A stretch of DNA of 64,000 nt from Lineus longissimus (lineage: Eukaryota > Nemertea > Pilidiophora > Heteronemertea > Lineidae): the NCBI RefSeq assembly GCF_910592395.1, contig NC_088324.1:2790001-2854000 (forward strand), in the 5' to 3' direction. The translations under genes and the position numbers were made by a program. The notes under the pieces were generated by a model. That model was not told where the DNA came from, did not search any database, and saw nothing but the letters and a program-made list of their open reading frames with translations. Of this stretch, positions 32,501 to 43,664 are shown piece by piece. Positions within the stretch are counted from its first letter, which is position 1; each line of letters begins with the position of its first letter.

Positions 32501-34101
32501 GGGACAGGAAATTCGGGAAACCCTCTTTACTTTAGCAGCAAGGAATTTGATCCAAAATACTTAATTTTTTATGCAATCTACCCGGTGTACACTACAACTC
32601 ACTTCTTTAATCCGAACATCGTTCGTCTGTTCCGAGGGCATCTTTAATAGAGAAGTTGTTCTGTACTTAAACATTCTTCCAGATGAACGACTGACTAATG
32701 AGGAACCTGTAGAACTAAAACTCCAGATGGCAGTACCAGTACTATAAGGTACACTTCCAGTGCATTTTCATTTAAAATTAAGTTTTGTCGATTTTCTCCT
32801 TAAAACTCATGAAAATATAATTAAGGACCAATAAAACAGCATTTTTGGTGCTATTTCCCCATGAAGAGTTATTAAGGGATAAAATATTCGATAATCATTG
32901 ACCCGGGAAATGGCTTTCTCATTACAACCATGGTCCACTTACCGGCAGGGCCCCCATTGGCAGGTTTTGCTGTGCAGGTTCCTAATTAACAGATGATCTG
33001 TTTCTGTAGAATTTTGTCCTACGAATAAGTCGCTGTATGTCCTTGATAGAGAGGTTGTACGTTTCGAAATACACTTCCAGGCTACCGACTGGCTAATTTT
33101 GATGTCAAACTATCCAATACAGCGCCACCTAGCGGCTTTTTTGGATCCGAGGTTTGCTTTCACCAAGATGCATCTGCCCAGTCGGCAGAGGTACTAGTGG
33201 CCCCGTGCCAAGGCATTGGACGTTACGTCGTGGTCCAAACCCAGATGACAGATGCCTTATCGCTTTGTGAAGTGGAAGTCTACGGGGACGCTGCATGTAA
33301 GTTGATGGAGAAAAACAATTGTCAAGAACACTTTCCCGCCCCTATCCCCCAGCTATGTCTCTGGAATGATAACCAAATAAAGACTCTTATGTCATGCATA
33401 TAGTTCCCCTGTCATACCTTCGTCAACCATCCAGCCTTTGTTCAACCTGATTAAAACTATTTCATGGGCATCGGGTTTACCTAGCCAGGAGGATAATACC
33501 TATGCTTAATGCCATGCGCCGCCACCTATATCACCACACTGACTCTAATCCCTGATAACGTTTTTTCGCCAGTAATGCGCATGTGAGACTGTTTTTGACA
33601 TGGTGTGTGCATTTCAGGTTGCAGTTCAATAATTTTTAGTTTCAATGTCCTATTCGGAGAAGTAACGGTCCTGCTGGAAGCTATTTCGTATGAGAAACCA
33701 ACATATCTTATAACCAACTTGGCCCTTTAAGGCACAATAATTGTAGCTACTCAATTTTATGGCAAATTACGCGACATACATGTACTTGCAACAACTCACT
33801 TTTTTTCATACATGTTGATGACTTAATCTTATTCAATTTTGATATATTCGACATGTTAATTTTTTCCAGTATTTTTTTTCCAGCTGCTTCTGGACGGTTT
33901 GCTGCAAGTGTACCGGTTGGAATAGTGCAACAGTACCAGGTCCTGACTACCCCTAGTAGGACGGTCTGCGCTGGGATGTGTATTCAGACAGACAGCTGTG
34001 TCGGATTCAACTACGCCAGTCAAACCAGAGAGTGCGCCTTCTTTAAAAATAGCACAACGGGAACAGCAACTTCACCGACATTCAATCTTATCTGCAGCTA
34101 G
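29548..34101 (+). CDS. Secreted fucolectin/F5-8C-type plus PAN/apple domain protein, three exons visible
   Basis: Exon A (29548-29757; TTTTCAG/G to ATTA/GTGAGT) encodes the first half of an F-type-lectin-like beta-jelly-roll (NLARGGPATQSSIWCG, AVDGNRNPSHYLGSCSHT, NPWWSVDLGTEVSV). Exon B (33081-33296; TTCCAG/G to GCAT/GTAAGT) gives the second half (YRLANFDVKLSN, PCQGIGRYVVVQTQMTDALS, LCEVEVYGD). Exon C (33884-34101) gives a PAN/apple domain (VCAGMCIQTDSCVGFNY, RECAFF) and ends with TAG. All three introns are phase 1, the pattern of shuffled extracellular domains. The lectin motif H-x26-R is present, but the next expected D is T and the cysteine pair after it is absent, so fucose binding is doubtful. 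The signal-peptide exon was not found. Intron 1 contains a foldback and a LINE. Confidence 0.75.
29851..30289. repeat. Foldback MITE, about 440 bp, in the lectin intron
   Basis: The ends are TAGTAGGA and TCCTACTA, with arms of about 100 bp: ccgaattcttaatggtttct on the left and its diverged inverse near 30255-30280. The words gtccgac and tcggatt recur in both arms. Confidence 0.75.
30327..32262 (-). mobile_element. LINE with the reverse transcriptase deleted
   Basis: Read on the minus strand: N-terminal ORF2 leader, complete endonuclease, charged linker, then a direct jump at about 30700 to the C-terminal RT tail. The 3' end is a (TTA/ATT)n microsatellite (30329-30349), as in L2/CR1-like LINEs. 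It lies within the first visible intron of the lectin/PAN gene, antisense to it. Confidence 0.8.
30448..32227 (-). pseudogene. LINE ORF2: AP-type endonuclease with internal RT deletion
   Basis: The endonuclease (31897-31150) is intact as a frame: SLRCVLLNARSVKSK (N), LLLTETWLQ (E), VVYRPP, LLIGGDFNFHMD (D and N), GHTLDLLITR, LISDHYSINL (D-H). This enzyme nicks target DNA to prime reverse transcription. A basic linker follows (RKPRTRAPWYTAEVHQLRRE). After FVNFFT, where the RT should begin, the sequence passes within a few codons to the C-terminal tail in another frame (GDRSFSVAAPRLWNDLSLAI, FRKSLKTHLFKSF). All RT palm motifs are missing. Upstream, 32227-31916 contains the N-terminal leader (YTRDQLLEFQHFNG), cut off from the endonuclease by a single TAG near 31916. 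Confidence 0.8.
32263..33080. other. Rest of lectin intron; no gene
   Basis: It contains a three-copy 11-bp tandem (cagcgcactt-type, about 32300-32330) just upstream of the LINE start, possibly part of its 5' region. Nothing else is supported. Confidence 0.4.
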
Positions 34102-35468
34102 GCACAAGGTGTTAAACCGAATTTCGTACGAGCGATACGATGCCCTGTCCGCGCCTCAATCGGTATCGGTAGGTGGGGGGGGGGGGGGGGGGGGGGGGGG
34201 GGAGAATGTCGGCGCTTCGCCATGTGGGTTTTTCGCGGGTTTTTTTCTTATTCACGTTTCCTGTGACGTCACCCTCCTCGGCTACGTTGCAACGCCACGG
34301 GGAGTGTTGGGTGACGTCACGGGGTTCTCCGGTGATGATAGTTGTTGTTTCCGAACGGATGCGCGCTCCCGTTCCGTTTCCGTTTCCGTGTCTTTTCCCG
34401 CCTTTCTTATGCACAATACGCAAAATCCTTAAATCATATCGTAGTGTTTATAGAGGACAAAGTGGAAAATGTTATGTAAGTATTTATATGCCTTTTTTCA
34501 CTCACTTGTATAATATTATTCACTCTTTGTTTCCCCCGTCTCGGGAACCCAGTCTGAGCCTTTTCATACACTAGTTTCCTTCTACTTACTCTACAATCCC
34601 CAATATAGTTTATAGAGCTAGTTGACACTCGGCTAACTAAGTATTAACTTCATATGGCTCTTTCTTGATCGTGCTTTACTTTTGTACGATTCTGGCCCAC
34701 AAAGTAGGCATGTTTGGATATGTTGGTCTCTGCATTTTTTGTGGATTTTTCTTTTCGAAATGGACGATAAACAAACGCACAATAAAGTGTCGACTGAAAC
34801 AATGGCACGTTCTGGTATCATAACAATGGGTCATTCCACCCGCTATAATGTTATCATATTATGTGTAAAAGTTACACATAAAGTCACAAAATGCAGGTCG
34901 CATGAAAAATTTTTTTTATAAAGATTGCTTGGTTTTATTTTCGGTTATCGCTGTAATTTTGAATTTTGAAAGCATATTTGCCAGAAAGCTTTCATTCTCT
35001 CTTGAGAGCTTTCTCAGTCAGTTGTTGACGCCACGTTTGACAATCGTGAGTCGATGTAGAAGTAGAAAATGTCGAAAAGGTGCCAGACCCTATTGTGTTC
35101 TGATGCTGATGGATTATGGCATATGGGGGGGGGGGGGGAATATCACTTTTCATTTCAAAAGGGCCCATATCTGCATATGAGAAAAAAAACACGTTTTTCG
35201 GCTATCTCTGCGGGAGGCAGTTGCCGCCCTGCCATCCCCGCGCTAAATACGGCCCTGTAAGGGAGAAAACATCCATATTAAGCACCCTCAGAACATCAAA
35301 ACAATTTATACCATGTATGTAAGTTGATCAACGATAACCAAATTAACCTGCTCGTGATCGGTTGCAGGAGTGTCCGAATAATGTAAATGGCTATTGCGCA
35401 ATAACTAATGCAGGTAATGAGGTCAAACAAACTGAAAACAAAAGGTTTCGAGATGTGGCCGAAGTTTG
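34102..35468. other. No gene; includes 28-bp and 14-bp poly-G tracts
   Basis: G runs lie at 34175-34202 and 35125-35138. The glycine-rich frames through them are not real genes. The 3' untranslated region of the lectin/PAN gene probably occupies the first part. Confidence 0.45.
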
Positions 35469-35476
35469 ACAACTCT

Positions 35477-36420
35477 CAAGGAGGATACCGCGGTGACGTC
35501 ACGGCTTTTCCAAGATGGCGCTGCATATTGTAAACAAACTCGATCCACGGCCAAGGGAAAATCAAGTCATCAAAAAAAATAGATTTTTCGCATCAAATCA
35601 GAGTTATTAGTACTTTTCTGCTATGAAATAAGTCTTCAGACAATAAGCTATCATTTGAATAATGAAAAGTGCTGTTTTGATGGGGAAAAATAGGGTTTTT
35701 TAAACCAAATAGCCGGGCACCGATCTTCCAAAATTATCGATGGTTTAAAACAGTCTCCCAGATATGGGGCAATATCTTCATTATCATAATGGGATTTGGA
35801 GGCATGTTTACAGATTTTACAAGTTCGAGACCTGTAGGACCTAAAACTCCCATAGATCCCCATAGATCCCCTCTATTTGTCGAGTTAGCGCCCCTGTAAG
35901 ATCATGCATTTTCGGACACTAGAACGAAATCTTCCTGCGGATATCGCGGTTTCGGTGATGATTTAAGGAGAAATTGACTGTTCTTAGAGTTGTATGGGAC
36001 AGAAATGAGTTCATACTTCATGAATACATGAATATATTAAGATATTGGCGGGCTTCTAAGTCAAAACAATAACAAACTCAACTGCATCTCTACTGTATAT
36101 TGCGTAGTGCATTGCCTAGTGTATTTCGTAGTGTATTTTAGCGGAGACATTATTTCCGCACTTTGGCCACGCCAAACGTCTTTTTTATTCGTGAAAGTTA
36201 ATCTGCTCTGTAAATATTATTTTACACAGGAAGAATCCGTACTAGGTATTGCAATATTTCATGTCTATTGGTGTTTTTGTGTACATGAGCGCACCAGACA
36301 GTGAGACGTGGAGATGTGTTCAGTGCTGCTGCTGTCAGTAGACTGAATCTGATTGGCCATAGCGATCAGTAATATGGGTCGGGATCACGTGATGTGACGT
36401 CACCGCGGTATCCTCCTTGG
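35477..36420. mobile_element. hAT-like nonautonomous transposon with 8-bp target duplication
   Basis: The inverted ends (C)CAAGGAGGATACCGCGGTG extend through gacgtcac on both sides. ACAACTCT precedes the left end (35469-35476) and follows the right end (36421-36428). A perfect 8-bp duplication is the hallmark of hAT (or P-type) transposition. The 944-bp interior has no transposase frame, so it depended on another element. Confidence 0.85.
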
Positions 36421-36603
36421 ACAACTCTATAAGTGATGTTAGGGGAGACATTATTATGAATCAAAGTGCATTATCTTTTTTTGTGTCGCCTCTGTGCGAA
36501 AAACAGCTGGTGGAGTGTATATACTCATAATTTATATATCTTTATGGTAGTCTCCGACAGTAGTAAAAGTCATGATGAAATATAACATTCTCACTAATTG
36601 TAG

Positions 36604-37732
36604 CCATGCTGGTTTCTTTTAAAATAGAAGAAAGCAGCAACGGAGGCAACCGAGATCGGTGCGGTGCAGATACCACTTCATGCATCTATTTGAAAGTGTT
36701 GGCGGTATCCAACACGTGTTCACTAGTTGTAGGTCTACTGCCAATGAGGGTAATTAACGTATGGCCAAATCTCCTACAATATCGCCTAATTGGAGAAGCA
36801 AGATGTCAAGCATTTTTCTTTTCATTCCGCACATGATTTACAACACGTCCGTTTGGCAAATTCTTATCATTGCAATCGATATATTCAACGTTAACAAATT
36901 TCCCCTGAAAGCGGCGCAGTGCTGCACGATGAGAAAAGCTCGAATCCTATTTGCTGTAAATTTCATTTCGCACGTACTGATTTATATATCTGCCTAGTTC
37001 CTCCCGGTCGGTGCAACACGGATGGCGACGGTTTTGTTTTTCCTTGTGCGTATACTCAGCGATTACTTTGCCTGGTATGACAAAGTATTTAACCCAATGA
37101 ACGCAACATTTGACGTTTTCCCTCCACTTATTATTAGTATTATTATTCTACAGAATTTACAAAGCGCCCTAATCAGAAAATCCGCTCTAGGGCACTTAAC
37201 AAAGATAAAACATTCATTGCACACAAATATTGAAATAAGAACTTGACAAAAATATGACTTCAAAACAACAAACCTCTGGATTATAAAAGCTTGTCAAATA
37301 AAACATTGTAATAGCTTTTAAAAAGTATGGTATTGACTGACTTCTTGTATACATGAAGACTGGAAGACTGTCTTACGGCCAAGGGTTGCTATTTCTTCTG
37401 ATTTTTATAATTATTATGAGTCTTAAGAAACTCAGTTCAGAATTAAAGGACAAGGCACGCGGATATTCCAAAGTGCGTCAAAGGCAGGAAAAGTCAATGA
37501 CAGTCATGTTGGTTGTCGTAGCAACCTCTCTTTTAGTCTTGCTTTACCTTTAACAGTCTACTTCATACTCTGGCGATGTTGCCTGGAGCATGTGACGATC
37601 TCCCAACCAAATCTACGAGGTGTCACTTTCGAAATAGTATTCGAACTAGGAATTACAAACAACGCCGTAAATTTCTTCTTGCACTCGGCAAATAGCTCAA
37701 AATTTAGGACCGATTTAAAACGTTTATGAATA
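36604..37732 (+). pseudogene. Rhodopsin-type GPCR pseudogene (TM2-TM7)
   Basis: Peptide fragments of one receptor follow each other in the right order on the plus strand. TM2 reads YLKVLAVSNTCSLVVGLLPM, followed by the ECL1 cysteine in GEARCQAFFFSF. After a frameshift near 36815 comes TM3 (NTSVWQILIIAIDIF, where DRF/DRY is expected) and TM4 (ARILFAVNFISHVLIYIS). The end of TM5, loop 3 and TM6 come next (KARGYSKVRQRQEKSMTVML, VVVATSLLVLL), then after another shift TM7 and tail (GITNNAVNFFLHSANSSKFR), ending at TGA 37730-37732. A LINE-like tail interrupts it at about 37105-37225. An acceptor (ATTGTAG) precedes 36604, so TM1 was on an upstream exon, now lost or displaced by the hAT element. It is clearly dead and is not a copy of the receptor at 39601-43099. 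Confidence 0.75.
37105..37225 (-). mobile_element. Short LINE/SINE 3' tail fragment
   Basis: The minus-strand reading gives a 3' end like those of L2/CR1 LINEs (attagggcgctttgtaaatt followed by an AATAAT-rich tail). It interrupts the GPCR pseudogene between TM4 and TM5. Confidence 0.45.
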
Positions 37733-37739
37733 CGGGTGG

Positions 37740-39600
37740 AAGGCTGAAGCAACAGTTTTCACAATAATACACAGCATGTACGTCATTTGCTGACTCTGAT
37801 ACAGCTGATTTTGGCGACATCTAATAACAGAGTCTTTTTTACTCTTAATACCCAATGTACCTGATATCCAATCAAATACGCAGTGCATCTCAATGTACCA
37901 AGGGTTGCTGTTACTGCGGTGTCTTCCCATTTCCCATTTGGCCAGATTCTCACTTCGCTATTTCCCATTTCGCCAGTTCCCATTTCGCCCATATTACTTT
38001 TGGCTTCAACGAAATGGATCATTCCATTATTTTTTCACTGATCCTGATTTTGCCCATCTTCTTGAATTGATGGTTTTCCTTTGTGTTTTTGGAAATGTTT
38101 GAATAAAGGATTGTAAAAAATGGTTTCATGCTTTTCCAGTTTCTTCCCCCTTTTGTTTTGGAGTCAATGGTTTCACGGTTTCTTAAACAGGGGGCCCTTC
38201 TGGGCACATTAACTTCCTTCACTCGCAGGGAGGCGCGTGTGTTACCAGGCTGGTTCAAATTTTCCAGAATTGTGATTCTAAACGGATATTGAAATTGTTT
38301 TAATTATCCCAACGATCATTCGAATTAGAAATTTAACGCATACATGTTGTTGGTTTCATGGTCGAACACAAAGTGGGTTTTAAGCATTGGTGAAAATGAG
38401 CTGGTATGTAATTGCTGAAAAGGAAGAGTCAATTTTTTAAGAGGATTATAATAGAATATGGCGAAATGGAAAACTTGTGAAATTGGAAATTGGCGAAACC
38501 TAACACTGCCTAGGCGGTCAAGATGTGTATATCTTTAAGTGTTAAAAATGATCAACAACGATGTCTTACAACTACAATGCACATGTATCCTAAAACCAAT
38601 GTAGCAGCCACTTGCCTTAACATGCCCGAAAGTTTCGGTCCCCGGTCTCTGATCGATCAAAACGACAAATCGTCAGAATTTTCTATTTTTTCATACAAAA
38701 CCATTGCTAGAAATGTGAGATTCTTACAATTCGTCAAACAACCTATACACATACGAATGCTTTAGCAAATGTCGGTTTGAAATCCGGATTTCTTTAGTTA
38801 TCAACGCAATTAATACGCCTGGCATTATTGGCACTCTTGAGATACATTAGTAGGAAAACAGTCATTGTGTTACCTTGAAGGAGCATTGGCATTATTAAGG
38901 GTAATAATACCCAGCTGTCGGCTGCCCAGTCACCTCCTATTCTACTTAAGTAGTTTCCATCAACAAACAAACAAAGGAAAAATTCAAAATCAGAATGAAA
39001 TATGACGCTTTTCCGATGTTGACCCAAGTTAGCTCTCCATGCGTCGACTCTTACCACGTGGAACTATGCACTATTCAGGTGTGTCCTGGAGTCATGGATC
39101 TACCCTGTGATGTCTTGGTGCTGATATCGATTTTTCCGACGTCACGCTGATGACGCTTGATGGAAATGACGTTGCGTCTTAATAGCGGGGTGACGTTAAC
39201 TCGAATCTCGGCGTGCACTCACTTGGCAGGAAAGGTCTTTCGCGCGAGGACTTGTGCACCCTGTAGACTCGTGTCTGGTCAACGCTGGAGAACCACGGGC
39301 ATCGCATGAGGAGACAACCAACAGCATTCCGCGAAGTTACTATTTATAGCTCACAAGGTCATTTGCATAAGATATTGATGACGTTTTAGTCACGTGACAG
39401 TCGGACATCTACACTTATTTATACGCATTTGAGCTTATTTCAAAGTCAATTATCTTTGACCCTGCATTGTTTTTAACATTAATGATACCATAGAGCGATG
39501 GGGAAATAGAGGGCAGCAGCTGCAGTGACGTCATCTTCGCGGAATGCTATTATAATATGTGATTTCGGAAATCGAATAAACTATTGAAAGGGATGTAGTC
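37740..39600. other. No gene; possible degraded foldback at about 37910-38505
   Basis: The words ggcgaaatgg and gggaaatggcgaa occur inverted at 37920-38000 and direct at 38458-38505, like the ends of a decayed foldback element. The rest has no supported feature. Confidence 0.35.
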
Positions 39601-42600
39601 TTAGTTACCATTTAAACCACAATGAGTAACACAACAGTGTGTGTATTTCTTGCAGAAGCCAATGTGCATCACTGCAACTGCATCATTTCTAAATTTCTTC
39701 CCACCGCCAAGGAAATACATGTAAAAATTGATGGCATAATTAACATGCCAAATGAAACTACAGACCCATTGCTCAACATTATAACGCAGAAACCAATAAG
39801 GCTTGCTAAGATTGTACCTTTCTCTCATAATTGGCATGTCCATAGATGTTATATAAAACCTCAGCGGCAAGGAACAGAAAATGTATGCCAAGCTGACCAA
39901 GATCAGCATCCGTATCATATACTTATTCTCAGTGGCTCGAGCAATGGCTTTTACATTCTCTTTCGTCGCCGTTGTCGTCGTGGTAGAGAGTCTGTGTCTC
40001 TTCGCAGTTGCGCGTTGTACTCCAGTAATAATACCAACGTTACATAAGAATATCAATGTAAATGGAATAACGGTGCCAAAGAGGAGAATGTAGGTTGGTG
40101 CCAAGGCACTCACGGTGGGATCATCAAAAGTGACCGGTACGACGTTCTCTATTTCTGTAAAAAAATGAAACGGACATGTTATCTGATTGGTGATTTCACT
40201 CAACACTCAGATACAACTGCACGTCCTTTAACACACATTAATTGTGATGTTCGTATGTGAAATCTGTTCGTTAGTAGACGTCGATCTAGCAATGACATCG
40301 CAGCTAAATGGCAATCATGTTGGACATGGTGGATACTCAACTTTTGTCTGATATTATAAGTACATTTTATTCACAGAGCCATGCTGTTTTACCGGCGGTG
40401 TGCGTCAATCCTAAAGTATCATCCTTTGAGGAGAGGGATACCAACACACATATTTGATAGATCACATTTAGTACACATTTAAGCCCACAAACAATCCCTC
40501 AATTTCCATTCCATTCCGTTGTGTAATGCCTAGCACCATCATCACATATGGAGGTCAGAGTTCATCGGACATCAGATCGGGTCATTGCGCTGGCCTAGTG
40601 AGACTTTCTCCTGAATGGGTCAAAAAAGAACTTGAGAATGGTTTACCTGTATTCGGTTCAGTTGTATAATCGAAGGTCCAAAACAGATTCAAGCTTGTAC
40701 CAAAAATTATCACTGCTGTCACAACCACTATCTTAGTTGCCTTAGACCTTGTGCAGAGTGTTGTTGCCCTCATCGGAGCCCACACCACAATGAGCCTGTC
40801 CACTGACATCTCCGCTAGGAATAACCCTGATGTGATGCCAGCAGCATTTGCAACATACCAGAAAGCCCTGTCATGACAAAAATATAGCGTTATATTAAAG
40901 AGGTTACCCTTCCTAAAACCTTTATGAAAATGTAAACGAACTTCACAAAGCGGGCACTCAAATTATCGAACGAAAAGTATTTTCTCAGATCAGTTTCCCT
41001 CGATAACGTCATTACACTTCTTTTTTAAATTCGACTAAATGTAATGGAATCAATGACATTTAAGCTACAGCACTCAATTCTGATCAAGGGAGTGCAGAGA
41101 ACAGTTACCTTTCGTATGTACGGTCATCACCAGTTTTTATATAACTATATACCCTTCAGAATAACCTGCCGCATAAACTCTTAGGCCAGTGCTGGTTGAC
41201 AATCTCTCGCAAAGTGACTTTAATTTGCATCATGCCGACTTGCTGGCAGTGAATGACAATATTAAAGTCTCCTCATTCGTCAGATGCACACTCATAGTCG
41301 GCCGACCAATGAAATTGCTCGACACAAAGTAATTGAATAATGGCCTGGATTGATATTGCCAACCTCGCTTTATGATCATGTTACCATTTTTTTATATAAA
41401 AAAGCACAGTACATTTGTGTCAGGTCAGCATGCCTGCAACCACCCAAGCAACCGTTATTATATTGCTCATCACTGAACACCTGGGCCGTCTACCACCGAC
41501 GATTGCTTTCAGGACGTGTCTTGTGCGACATCCACGAGTGTAATGTCTGTGTTGTCGCGATATGGACGTGTTAGAAAGGAAGGGAATGCACGAAGACATT
41601 CATTAATGTAGTAACAGCCGTTCTGACGGCCGATCAGGGGGTATTTTGCGGTGAAGGATGTAAATATCTATCCTTCACCGCCGTATACGCACCATGACGG
41701 TAGATAGGCATGCTCACGCATGGCATGACTCGCTTCAACTAGTTGCGTTCAATGGCTTATTAACCGCGAGATGCGGAATGCGAAATCGCGAGATGCCAAC
41801 CTCAGTAAGACCACCATCCGCCACAGAATATAGAACATTCATGAGACCAAGGGAGCTATCCTTATTTTGATTTGCACTTCGTTGCGGGATTTTTTTTTCA
41901 TTCTTGGTAAGTGTCACAAACCAATTCCGTTCCCGCCGATTGCTTTTAGTTGATTTCAGATTCCATACTTGCCGCGAAGCATAACACATCAGTTTCCGAG
42001 ATGTGTTATGATTTTGGCATTACTACATGTCGTATCATCAGAAAAGGTTGAACACATTGATTGACAAAACATTGGAGTGTGGCTTTACAAACGGCCAATC
42101 AGCCAATGTAGTGAAAAGTAAAAAATAACCCCACTGAGTCATGCCCAAAAAAGTATGTTATCAAATTCTTGAGAGGGAAAGAAGTTGATCCTAAATGTGG
42201 CATCTTCTCAGTGGCAACCTGCAGTATCATATGTGGTATGTAGCCTTTGTTTTGTCTTCGGCCCTATTGTCATTGAATGGAGCAGTTCATGGCAGCATCG
42301 GAAATGGTGATTGTCATGGTCCAGTGAAGTAGAAAATATTGGGGCAGAAAATGATAATTACTCATCTCGCGATTTCGCGATTTCTGATCTCGAGGTTTAT
42401 AATAAGCAGCAGTCAATCGATTGCAATGAAACGAATGGCAATGCGCATTGTCATTGCTGTCATTTCCAAGACGAGGGGCGATTGTACCCGCGGTTGTAGC
42501 TGAGAAACTAGCCAGTCTAGTTGCTGCTTTAGCGACGTCTAGCCAGCCAACTAATTCCAGAATCATCGACCTCGTTTACCAAGGTGTCATTGCGCGATCC

Positions 42601-43099
42601 TATGGAGAATTGCAGTAACGGTAGGCCAATTTGAATGACTATTGAGTAGTTTCCGAAGGTAGAGGTTTAAGGATTATAATGGAATTTTCACCAGCGCACG
42701 CAGAAACGGCATGTTGAAATGTCTATTATTTTCTTTCTTCGCCGACGTCTTAAAGCAAAGGAAATGTAAACGTTTCATGCTCACTTACCTTGTCGAAGAA
42801 CGATCCCGAATAACATCCCTTCCAACCTTCCAAAAATTCAAGATATTTAAAAAAAGAAGATTAACCAAAACAGCGCTATCAACTAAGGCAAGACCTGTCA
42901 TATACACACACGTAGAGAGGTGACTGTTACTCTTCTTGCTGGCGACAAGGAAGGCTATCAGATTCCCCGGCAAGCCCACAGCAACGATGAACAGTGTTCC
43001 GATGCGGGTGACGATAAAATAGGCAACTTCCAAGTCAGGATAGACCGCAGGGACAGACTCAGTCATCTCAGACGTATTTTGAATTGCTCCGAAATCCAT
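39601..43099 (-). CDS. Rhodopsin-family GPCR, three exons, 361 residues
   Basis: Exons: 43099-42789, 40867-40647, 40154-39601. All borders are consensus (ACAAG/GTAAGT, GACAG/G, ACAG/GTAAAC, TTACAG/A) and phases join. Order: short N-terminus with one glycosylation site (NTS); TM1 with GLPGNLIAFLVASKK; TM2 YMTGLALVDSAVLVNLL; TM3 ending AEMSVDRLIVVWAP (DRL for DRY); TM4 KIVVVTAVIIFGTSLNLFW; TM5 APTYILLFGTVIPFTLIFL; basic loop 3; TM6 MIRMLILVSLAYIFCSLPLR; TM7 SFIWHVNYAINFYMYFLG, where NPxxY has become NYAINFY. The tail is rich in cysteine and histidine. It is a plasma-membrane receptor of the peptide-receptor type, ligand unknown. Unusually, it has no cysteine before TM3 or in extracellular loop 2, so the standard disulfide is absent. 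A MITE lies in intron 1. Confidence 0.85.
41761..42399. repeat. MITE in GPCR intron 1
   Basis: Imperfect inverted ends of about 37 bp: TAACCGCGAGATG with cgaaatcgcgagatg on the left, and the inverse ctcatctcgcgatttcgcg on the right. No coding interior. Confidence 0.6.
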
Positions 43100-43104
43100 A
43101 CTTC

Positions 43105-43660
43105 GTTCGCAATGGATGAGTTGGTATACACCTGTCACTATGAAACGTGGTGAATTACTAGCGCGGCGCTTGCGCGAGTAACCGCGCGTGCATTCTTTTT
43201 GGTACTGGCGTCTCATCTCCCGCCAGGCCGAAGTGAGAGAAAACTCGGAGTGGGTTACTTCGGCATAAAATGGCCGCCGCAAGTGTTATTTGAGAAAAAA
43301 TTGACATCTATGGCGTGTTTGATTACTCGTGTCGCGTATCCCCAGTCACTCGTCCATGGACAAAAGAGACGACTATACAAACGATGTTGCGCCTGACATG
43401 TGTAAACTACATTCACTGTAGCAGAGGTTACAAATTATGATTCATCCAGAAGCAGAATGTAGGAGGATTTTTTGTCAAAGTTTTGTATGGGCAACTACTA
43501 CAGGGTGGCCCAGAATTATTTTCCCTCACACAATGGATACACAATATGATACTATTGTGCAAGGGGAAATTGAATTGAATTTCGAATTGCGCTGATTTTT
43601 TGAAAGGAACCTTCCCCTTACAAAACTGCATTAGGCCTACACACACTAAAAATTGATTCC
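43105..43660. other. GPCR upstream region; no gene
   Basis: It probably contains the promoter of the minus-strand GPCR. I find no convincing TATA box. CpG-rich words (gcgcggcgcttgcgcgag) lie at 43160-43180. Confidence 0.35.
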
Positions 43661-43664
43661 ATCC

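Noticed and set aside
34112-34574. Glycine-rich open frames through 34175-34202
   Set aside because: They exist only because a 28-bp G run lacks stops in every frame; there is no domain and no splice context.
36421-36428. ACAACTCT as a simple repeat
   Set aside because: It is better explained as the target duplication of the hAT-like element, since the other copy abuts the opposite end exactly.
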